Origin: Tachypleus tridentatus
Lineage: Eukaryota; Arthropoda; Merostomata; Xiphosura; Limulidae
NCBI RefSeq assembly: GCF_004210375.1
Contig: NW_027467782.1
Location: forward strand, 38,677,771 to 38,741,770
Reading direction: 5' to 3'
DNA: 64,000 nucleotides
Shown: piece by piece, positions 24,685-35,700 of the stretch
Layout of the letters: every line of letters begins with the position of its first letter
Position numbering within the stretch: position 1 is the stretch's first letter
The notes under the pieces: model-generated
What the model saw: only the letters and a program-made list of their open reading frames with translations
What the model was told of the DNA's origin: nothing
The model's database searches: none
Translations under genes and position numbers: made by a program

Positions 24685-27600
24685 GAAGGTGGAACATCAG
24701 CATGATGGCTGATTATTGCTGAAAATTGAAATAAAATAGCCAGAAGCAACATATAAAAGACCACATCCCATAGTTTTGAGACTAAAAGATGTACACTTCA
24801 CTAAAAAAATCAGGAAGAATGAGAATGCATATTCATTGTAAATAATATTCATTTTTTTCTGTCAAATAAGTTTTACAAATCAGGAAGAAGAAAAACCCTT
24901 ACTTAGATCAAATTATTATTTTGTTTATGATAATGGATAAAAATACAAACAAACTAAAAAAAAATAATATTATTTTAAAACCAGTGGAGCTGAATTATGG
25001 GAAATTGAATATTAAATCCAAAACAACTTTAATTATTACCATTTTTTATAATATCAAACATCCAACTGAGAAAACTAATGTTATATTTGTTTGTTTACTG
25101 CTAAGTACAAATCTGCAGGACAAACTATTTGTAATATGGGTAGTTACTGCTTCATAAGTCGTTGTCTTTTTTATTTTACTTCAAGCTTGTTCAGTTTTCA
25201 CATTTCAAACATCTGGAGTTTGATTCATACTTCCACCAAACTTGTTGGCCCTGTCTCTGTTATGGCAATTTCTCAGTGCTACTGTTTTTGAACTGCTGAT
25301 CAGAGAGAAGGCAACTGTTTGTTAGCACCCACCACCATTTGATTTTATTTCTAGAACAATGTACTAATTAATTAATTGATTAAAATACCACTAACTGCTC
25401 AGCTATAGTGGTCAGTTTGAATATATTAGTTTACTTAGAAAGGTTGGCAGTGATTTCTTTTGCTAATTATATTTATATTCACTAACTTAATACATACGTC
25501 AGCAGCAGAAAGTATACAAGACTTTACAAATCTACCTATTAGAAATTTTATCATTTTATCTGCCAAAAACCAGACATAGGCCTGTCGATTGATACAAAAC
25601 TAGAAGTGGTTACAGAACAGTTGGAAATGACTTACAGAATTACCTTTAGCCAGAATTATGAGTTAACAAACAACTTTTGAACCATTTACATTTGGACTCA
25701 GTCAGTTTTTGTTTTAACACCTAAATATTATACAAAAGTCTTTTATTCCAAATTTGTATGGTTTTTTTAAGACAGGATTATTATTAAGACTTCTATGTAC
25801 CACAAACTTTAATAAAAAAAAGTAAAACCATCCTCTCTCTTATAGCTGGGCTATTTATTAATGAGTTAGTACTAGCATGACAAAGCTATAGTTCTATTCA
25901 GTTATCTCATATTTTGTAAACATTCTGGACTATATTAAGTCCATAAGAACCAATATTCAAAAGCCTTGTACTTTTCTGAATTTGATAAAGAAAAAATCCC
26001 ACTTTACATTTGGGACACACCTCTTGATTTATATCATTTTGGTGATACTGTGCCTCACTGACTATACTATAACTGAAATGATGTTTATTTATACAATGGC
26101 TGATTAACATAGAAATATCCTCTGAATTTGTAAACACATTAGTAAGATTAAATACCAATAAACACAGAATGGAAGTAGCTAGATACTACATATCTATTAT
26201 TTTTTTTGATAACACAGGTGGAAGGGGGGAGGGATAAGATGAGGATCATACCACTGGTAAGTGAACTACCAACCACAACCTAGTCTCTTGAGAATAATAT
26301 TAAAAAAAATCATAAAATTGGACAAATTTAAAAAGCATGACAAAATACACCTTGACATGAGTACTGTCAAATGAGAAGTGATAATTTGGCAAAATTCAAT
26401 AGGAGTGTCACATGTGTCTAGAGTGTGTGTCACACTACTTTTTGTTTGCTAGAGGGATGTTGCATGATGATTTACAGGGGAGATGCATTTGAATCAGTTG
26501 ATTATAAGGTATGTAAATGCTCAAGACGTGTTGCATATGAAAAAAACATTTCTGTATGGGGAGCAACATTTGAGAGGGTATAATGTACCATACTGGAAGG
26601 CAATTTTTTTTCCCTTACTTTTTAAGAACTTTTCAGAATAAGGGCTTCTGGCTTGAAATTTATTAACTTTCTAAACTTTTATGAACTCTTTATACATATG
26701 TGATCAGGTGGAATTAGTGTGACTCGAGTTTATTTACCCATTTTTTTCAAAAAAATTATATGATTCTGAAATTTAGTTGGTAATTTGCAAACTTTTGGCT
26801 AATGAGATTTGTTCAACCTCAAACTTTCTTTATTATCTAGCTAGTGGTACAATAAAATTTGTTTCAGTGATCATCTGGGTTAGGGTTCTTTTGATAATCA
26901 AAATCCCTGTTCTGCAGATGATAGCATTGTTCCAATTGGTTTAGGGTGTAGTTTCTGAGTCTGTTGTTGTCCTAATTGTTTAGTCACAAAAATTTCTATA
27001 CTTCACTGATGAAAAGTGAAAACTGCCTTCCTTATGTTAATGTTGTTTTGGCACTATATCATTTAATAATTTCATTACATGAAATGAAAGGCCTATGATA
27101 TGTTCCTCCACCTACAAGTCTTATAATATGACAGCACTGTATTATTAAATAGTGTGGAACTGTGAACTTCAATATATAAATCTGTTAAACATATCACTAA
27201 CACTTATATCTGTAGCAGATGACCAAACAACATGCTTTCCAGGGAACCAGCAGAAAACAATGAAATGAAAGAATGGAACATATCTTAGTTACCAGAACAG
27301 TGAAGAAAACAGTTTATAAGTACATCAATATGTAACAGTATAACTATAACTATATAAGTATATCACTATGTAACAGTATAACTATAACTGTATAATAGTA
27401 TCACTATGTAACAGTATAACTGTAACTACACAAGTGTATTTATGTCTACACAAGACATTCACTGGACCTCTGCAAACCAGTCATTACTTTTACTGCAGCT
27501 TGGATATATTTTTTCCTCATGCTCCCTCCACCACATACTGCAACAGAGACAAATGTTTCCCACTCTCATTCAAAATTGCCATGCATGATGTATAGTAACA

Positions 27601-29540
27601 TTAGACATATTCAGCTAAGTTTATTCACCACTCACACACTTGACATAGTTTATATAAACTTGTCACTGGTGTAATTTTTCTCGACATTAATCCCTTATTT
27701 TCCTTGTCTTTTACTTATATATATAAAACCCTGTATTGCTTAATTACATATCACAGCCAAAGAAAACAGTCAAAACATGTACATGATTATAAACCTGCGC
27801 AGTGACTTTCCGAACACCCTGTACTTAAAATAAACATTTGAAGTTTCCTATTAACATATTACAGTAATTTTAGAATGAACAAAGCATAATTTAAATTTAA
27901 CATTATTCATCTATTTACATTTATTATCTTTTATTGAGCTTTCAGCTGTGTCTGAATAACAGTAATGCCACAAAAGTTGCAATCACGTGACACATGAGCA
28001 GCTCATGTTATCATATCCAACAGTGATCTTAAAAAGTACAACTGTTTTAGTTTTTTACAAATAGTGCACCTAGTGTTTTGTAAAATATAATCACATTTCA
28101 GTTACATTATGTATGTATGTATATTATTACTATTTTCAAATTAATTTTAAATTTCAGTCATTATTCATAAAACAGAAAACTATGTGAACAAATATAGAAA
28201 ATAATTATCTTTGCTACCTACAAATGTTAAGGTTTATACTTGCTTGGCATAAACTGTAAACATTGTTAAATTTGGCACGAGAAAAATATAAAACAAAATA
28301 ATCTTTTAAATTTTATATATGCATTTTGAAATGACAAAAAATATATAAATTATTATGTAAATGCCATAGAATTTCACTGCAATGTATCAAGGCTACCAAC
28401 TAAGCAGCATTTGGGTCTAAAAAATACATCCAATCTCCATTTTGTCTATATTTAAAAAAGGTGGTTCTTTAGTACTTAAGCCTTGCAAAGGCTGAGAAAA
28501 GAATGTGAAGGAGAAGTCTGAGCTTTTGATTTGCTATGTATACCTCATGAAGTGCAGTGGGTTATGTGTAAAAATATGGTTTCAAAAATGGAAAAGGAGA
28601 CAGAGCAATTATGGTGGATTCATTGAACAGAATGATATCTCAGGACACAGAAAATATAAGAGGTTCTTATTTTATATTCCAGCTTGCAATATTAATAATT
28701 TGAGTTTGTAACTCATAAGAAACTAGAGATGTTGTATTGTGAGCTTTATAAAATGTAATATGACCAAACACATCACATGACAAAAAAAACTGATATTTAG
28801 CAATCTTATTTTGATATTTATTTTCAAATTAAGAAATTAAATAATGTATAGTTTTATGCCAAATTTACTGACATGAATTTATAAAATAGTAGTTCAATAA
28901 TATTTTGAATATAACTCTACAAACATGATAACATGCCCTCTGCCTCCAATCCATAGGAAAATTTGCCTCCATGGGGTTAATCACTACAAAAATTATGCTT
29001 TGCCTGAGTAGTAACAATATTATAATAAGTAATTTACATCAGTTCCATATTCCTTGAAGGGATAGTAAATTAATTAGAGAGGAGACTTAGGGAGTAGACA
29101 TCACAATTTTCATACTGTATAAAATTAAGAACTCAAACTGACATAATATTACATGTTTTAACATTTGATTTATTAACTTTATTTGTGACCATCTTTATTT
29201 GAAGATGTTGATACTACTATCATGATATTCTGTAAAAGGGTTGCAAAGTGCAGAAAAGGGTGCTTGTATAGAAAATGTTAAACATAAAAAAATATAAAGA
29301 CAAATTAGATTTAAAGGAAAAAATAGTAAAATTTATCAGAAGATGTTAATTCAACAGTGTTTGTAAAATGCAACATAACCCTGAAATTGTCAAGCAAAGT
29401 CATTCAGCATAGATGTATATGATATAATGATGAATTTGTTCGATGAAGAAAAATTCTGAGTGTGAAAAACATATACTTATACTGTGTAAGAAATTTAGCA
29501 ATAAAATATTTTGTGAAATAAACAACCTAGGCACACACAC
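24685..29540. other. AT-rich intronic sequence, no gene seen (right copy)
   Basis: Duplicate of 1249-6111 with the same contents; presumed ATR intron downstream of exon 7. No coding similarity was found and the next ATR exon is absent here. Confidence 0.6.
27318..27430. repeat. Minisatellite, about 3 x 38 bp (right copy)
   Basis: Duplicate of the minisatellite at 3888-3998, with the same three units and the atgtaacagtataacta core. Confidence 0.75.
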
Positions 29541-29716
29541 CTTTTCTTTTCTGATTTCTCTAATGTAGTCATAACTCGGTCATAATACTTGGCTAAATGG
29601 AAGTGACCTTCTTCCCATTCAGGCTGAATGGCAACCACATCTCGGTACATTAGAATAAGGGCATTACTCTCCAAGACAGCCGATTCTTCACTATATTTGG
29701 CAAGCATTAATGTTGC
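29541..29716 (-). CDS. ATR: ATR exon 7, right copy (176 nt, intact)
   Basis: This exon encodes 58 residues plus two bases: ATLMLAKYSEESAVLESNAL, then YRDVVAIQPEWEEGHFHLAK and YYDRVM. Human ATR has EETANFESNAIMKKYKDV then LPEWEDGHFYLAKYYDKLM; the Pro-Glu-Trp-Glu and HFxLAKYYD core is a hallmark of ATR orthologues. Acceptor is ttattag, donor gtgtgt, phase 0 in and phase 2 out. The next expected exon (human GDLIRYIVLHFGRS) was not found between here and position 1. Confidence 0.96.
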
Positions 29717-32700
29717 CTAATAAAGATAACAGAAAGTGGTATTACAATAAATGAACTTAGTTATCTTAAATTATTTCATATGCTCTATATTATTCATGTG
29801 GTCCTAAGCAAAATTTATACAGAGATGGAACTACCACAATATTCAGATTTGAATTTAGTCAAAACACCCAATCTACATTATGATTTTATATCTACACACT
29901 AATAACCCAAATGGAAGGAGAAGATACCAATAGTTTAGGGTGATGGAATAATATTTTACATTATTTGATCAGACTGAAGCTTCAAATTTTACAGTTGAAT
30001 AAACTATTAAAACTCTGGAGGATTTAACAGTGTAACAAAGGCAGTATATATTTCACAAAAATATTAGATATTTTGAAATGAGAATGGAAAACTTCAGCTT
30101 TCTTAAATCATAACTTACCATTAGAAAAGTTAAAAATGAAGCACTTATTATGTATTTTTGCTTTTGTTAAAATACCCAAAAAAGAAATACCATTGTTAAC
30201 TCTCTCAACATGGGCTTGGTTGACTTGACTGACCACAAGACCTCTTTGCACTCATTTCTACTCTTTTTATATTTAATACTTCTAACTTTCAATACAGTGT
30301 ATCTGTCCTCACAAAATTTGGCATACTTTCAGTTAACATTCCAAGTCATTCACATACAAAAATCATATCTTTAGTGAAGAATTAAAAAAAAATACAATGG
30401 AGATTTTTTCACGAATTTATTGAGCATTTACTTTGAATAGTCCACAGGCAAAGTAATTTTCATATTAAAATAAAAAAAATACTTTTTGTCACCTCAAGAA
30501 TCTCAAATTTCCTTTGTGTAGTCCCTATAATCTCCTAAGTAATACATTTCAAACAATTTTTGTTCCAGTAAAAGTTTATAGTTCATGTTATTTTCTTTAC
30601 CCTATCTCAAAAATAAAATCAGTCAATTTTAGATACCTTGTAAGCACCAGAAAAAAAACAACCAAAAAAGTACCCATCTTTTCTTTCTAGAATGACTTAA
30701 ATTGTAACATAAACCTACATTCTTTTATCCCAAGTAGTTTTAAGCTCATAGCAGAATAAACCTACTTATAACTAAACCACTAACCCACCATTATGAGATG
30801 TTAATCACCTGGGAAACATGCAGTTCACATTACATTAATGAATTACATTACTTGTGAGTTGCTTGCTCATAAAAAAAATATTACTTAATTTGTCTGAACT
30901 AAACTACACTAAAAGGATACTTATTTTTACACTTTAGTTACTTTTATAAATAAACATAAAAATAAACATGAAAAATAAAATGCTTAATCATTTTCATTTT
31001 TTCTTGCTATTGACTATTAAAGAGACTTCATCCTAATTATGCTAGACTCCTAATAGTAATGCATTTAATAATTTGTATTTAATTAAATAATGCACCAAAC
31101 AATATAGATTTCTCAAAATTTTCCCTGGCTTTCCGGCTATGTGACAAAAGTCGTTACAAATTCATTCAACGTAGTTGTTAACTTTCTTGTAAGAACGACG
31201 TTTGTACTCGAAATGACATCAACATTTCAGAACATTGTACAATATGCCATTTGATACATAAAAACCTTGACTTTCTATTGATCATAGGTAACATATCATT
31301 AAATATAGAGAGAACAACTGATGAATTATGAAAGGCATGATGTGACAGGAAGGGTCTGATTTTCTCTTTGATAGCTCTGTAACCAAACAGAATTGAAGGC
31401 TATAAAAAAATCTGGTTTGTCTGAGTCATGATGAGTTTATAGAGAGAAATTTACTTTGAATTTTTTACTTTTCTGAATAGTGGTTGATAAAATATGAAAG
31501 ATGACATGCTAGAAGAAAAGGTGTCAGAACAGAAGAAATACATGATTTTAAATATTGTAGAATTTAAAACTTATACACTATTAAAATATGGATTATTAGC
31601 TATGCTATTGTAATTAGTATAACACAAACACGAAGTAGTTTAATAAACTTCTGAATGTAAGACACTTAAACTTTGTATCTTATACATTAAAGAATAACAC
31701 ACAATATTAAAATAGATAAACAATCAATCACATTTTAAATTCAGGCCAACCTACAGCCTATAAAATGTTGACTCTATTTGGTTGGGGCCAATTGAAAGTG
31801 TGAGAGTTGGCAGGCCATAACATTTCTTTCTATAAAATAAGCAAAAAAGAGTCCTTTATATTTTCTACCAACTATAAAACTAATCAAATTTCTATTAAAT
31901 TGTGATATAGAAACTCTTAAATTTAATAACAGATGAAAAATAATTCATCAGATAAAAAACAAAAACTATCAAATTTAAGCACTATAATTTCATGTCATGA
32001 GCTGTATAGTGAGTTGGTGAACCAAATCTGACCTGCAGGCCACATGTTGTATACCTCTGTTCTACATGTTTAATATTTTCTACATTATCATCAGCAAAAA
32101 GTATCTAAGTAATGTAACATAAGTGTTAAAACTTCTGTATAAGTAGCATCCATTATTACCTTGGCACAAGCAGCAGCCTCTTTCTGTTTTTGAGATGGGT
32201 TATTCTTGAACTGAGAAACATCTGGAAAATGTTCCTGAATTCCTTTCTGAAGAATATTGATAGCTTGTTCCTGTTCATTCTGTATAACAAGTCACAAAAT
32301 AAGCATACAGGTACCAGAGTACTAGCTGGCTATTAAAATTTTAGAAACATGACAAGTTTGCATATCATATAACTGATATCAATATCTACTGAAAACTTAA
32401 AAACATTTAAAACCTCAATTTTTATATACATATCAATTTTGACATAATTTTAAAATAATATTGATTTACTACTGATTCACATGTATGTTTCTACAAATAT
32501 CTTGTACAACATCCATTTTGAAGATTCTTTACTTGATAACACTGTGTTATCAACCCTTCTGTTTCATTAAATTTTAATATCACCAGAGGAAGAGTGTTCA
32601 GGCTATTTATCATTTTTTGTGGTATAAATTTTTATTCTCCATTTTTCTTTAATACTAGACCACAGTAAGATGTAACAGGGTCATTCAGTACAGTGGTTAC

Positions 32701-35700
32701 AAATCTACATTATCACGAATAAAATACAGTATTAGGCCTAGATGAGTAATAACAAAATATTATACAGATAGATCAAAGACTAGATTATCCCAAGTACAGT
32801 TCAAGAAAAGAACTAGTTGAATAACAGGATTATTCTATACAGAGATCTTAGTTTACACTATCACAAGTACAGTTCAACATTAGGCACAGTTGAATGGAAA
32901 CAGGATCATTTAATACAGTGATCTAAGACTATATTATCACAAGTACAATTTAATATTAGGTTAAGAAAAGTGACACATGATCATTCAATTTGAGGTGTTA
33001 TAGTTTAAAAGTCAGATATAACTTTTCAATCAGTAGGGGAAAAAATATATAGAAAGCTAGTACATCAGAAATATATGATAATATTTTAAAATGTAAGATT
33101 TTTCACAGAAAACTTACTGTTCATTATTTTAACCCAAACCACATAACATTAAATACTCAAAACAAATCAAACTCACTTTAAACTATAAATCTTACAATTC
33201 AAGAGAGCAACACTCATTTGGAAATTGTTAACTTTCATGTAATCTAAAACCTACAGTGTTGAATTTGTTCACAAGTAAAAGTAAGTTGAAGTTAATACCT
33301 ACATCAATGTGCCCTCTATCTTATATTGATAGTGTTCATAAACACCTCCGCACAATACTGACATTTTTCGAGATAGACCCAATCCACAGTCCCTCCCTCA
33401 GACATGAATGTCTGCATAGACTGTGGACATACTAAAAGAAATATATAATACTAACAACATAGTGAGGAACTGCACCACAGCCACAACAGGCATGTTACAC
33501 ACTCAGAAACTAAACTGTGCAGTGGATGTGGAACTTGAAATGATATGTTATAATCACTGGCCAAGCCCCAACCACATATCCAAGGTATCACTGTTCAGGG
33601 TTGGAATCACAGGATCATGGTTCCTAAATCCCATGTTGGTGGATAAGGCATTTGGATCATAATATATATATGTGTGTGTGAGACAGGATGGATCCAAACC
33701 CATAGCTACAGAGTGATGCATCTGGAATCATAAGAAGTAAATAAATAACACCAATGTGGACAAGCCCTTTCCTCAAACTGAAGAAGTCCAAAAGCAAAAC
33801 CACAGATTTGGAATAACATGACACTGCATGCAATATTTAACCTGAGGAAACAGAACTTATCCAACCTGAAATTACAGACACTCATCCTCTCTCCCTAGCC
33901 AAGTGGGCAGCATAAATTCCATTTGTCCCTGGAATTACTGGAAAGATATGGAACAAACTGTGATGAACCAAAAACACAGAATGGGACTACACTGCATCCA
34001 CAATTATGAAGTGACAATGAACAATGTACTGAACCAACATTAATCAAGAAGAAAGACCACACCAAACCCAACTGGATAGCTGAGCGTCGAAACTGAACTA
34101 CTCTTACGAGTAAGCTCCTGTTTAAGCTGGTGCTGCTCCTACCAAAATCTGGAAAAAAAAACAACACTCAAAATCCTGAGTAGAAAGGTTTCTAACTGGG
34201 GGCAGGGGTAGTGCACATTAGAGAAGTCCTAAAAAACAATGCTCTAGAATCAGCAAAGTAAGTGAACCAAATTTCCTAAATTTCTAAAAGCACACTGACC
34301 CTGATTTATTCAATCCACTGATGCAGAGATGGGGAAGAACCCCTTATGCTTTATTCATTATATTTTCTGAGTGGTAATCCAGCATAGTAGAGTAATACCA
34401 CTCAGTCTGTCTCTGTGTGGTTGTATGTGACACCACATTTCCACAGAACCTGTAACAACCTAGATAAAGTATACTGTGTCAGTAGTTGCTAGAGTGAATT
34501 TGGTTTGATAAAAGCACACTTGATTGGGCAACACTCACCAAAAAGTAGAATTTTGAAATTAAAAAAAAAGAGAGAAGATTAGTGATGAAAATACTCACCT
34601 TTCAGTATAACCTAGCAGATGAGGTTAACATAGATGTAGGGGTAGTAAAAAACCCTCAAAGAAAGATAATGCCAGATTATGTAAATAATGTGAGATAAAA
34701 GTATTGGGGAAGGTTCACACACAAGCTCAGAATGTCCTCCAGTGAGCAATTCAACTGGGCCACGATGAACATAGAAATGTGATGAATCTGATAAGTTGAG
34801 ACTTGTAGAATTTTCCTTGCCTTCAGAGAGAGCCCATATGGAAAATCAATATGGATCAATTCTACACAATAAATAAAAAGCCTCATCCCATTGAGGTAAC
34901 CAGAGGTAAGCCCTGGGAAACTCAGAGAGAAGATGGATCACTACCCCTCATCCCATTGAGGTAAATAAGCCCTGGGAAACTAAAGAGACACAATAAATAA
35001 AAAAGCCATTGTCCAGCACCACTAAAACCTTTAGTTTAGGCAACCTAACACCTCAAGGCCTTCATTAGACATAAGAAACAATGGGGACCCATCATTTATA
35101 TGTGTGAAAATAAAGAGGTCAGATGAATCAGTGAAAAGTATTTATCCCTTTCCCTGGCTGCCAGTGGTAAGGTAAGGAGGACCTATCTGGGTACAGAAAA
35201 CATGGGTAGAATGAAAAGTGTCCTCTGTAAGTGTAATGCAAATAACTCTGACTGGTGATGTCCACAGGCCAGAAGCAACATAAAATAAACCCTAAGGGAA
35301 AAGTGGTACATGGTATATGAGATAAGGGTTGATTAGGCCAATCTCGTGCAATCAACAGAATACGACAAGAGATTGAAGAAATCATTGCTAGGAAGCTGGG
35401 TAACAGATCAATCAGTGGGTAGGTGTATAAGCACAATCCAGTCCAGTTATGACTGAATAGAACTATTGTCAATGCCTAAGGGTGGGTTACTAGAGACCAA
35501 AAGGCTGGTAGTTGAGTGTTCCAAAGAAAATGAGAAGTTTTAGCTCTGATAATAAATTCTATCTTTTTTGCTTTAGAGAAATAGTATCTGACTGTGCTGT
35601 GATGCTGCTACTAGTAGCAAGATGTCCATGTAATGGTGTGTGCACAGGCCCAGGGTATGGGGTTAATTAAAAAGATTTGTAAACTTTAATAGTCAATAGC

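Larger units (their letters stand above)
29717..32159. other. ATR intron between exons 6 and 7 (right copy)
   Basis: About 2.4 kb intron, duplicate of 6288-8725, with repeat R1 and the hAT-like element. Confidence 0.7.
23437..35093 (+). repeat. Large direct duplication, right copy
   Basis: This is the right copy of the duplication. Position 23437 corresponds to position 1 and homology ends at about 35093. It is roughly 76 bp longer than the left copy, mainly because of a local rearrangement at 34840-34985 shortly before the end. The homologous region probably extends left of 23437, because the left partner is cut by the window edge. Confidence 0.97.

Noticed and set aside
1-29540. Search for the ATR exon following exon 7 (human GDLIRYIVLHFGRS) and for kinase-domain exons
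   Set aside because: No matching frame was found on the minus strand by eye; these exons are presumably beyond the left edge of the window.
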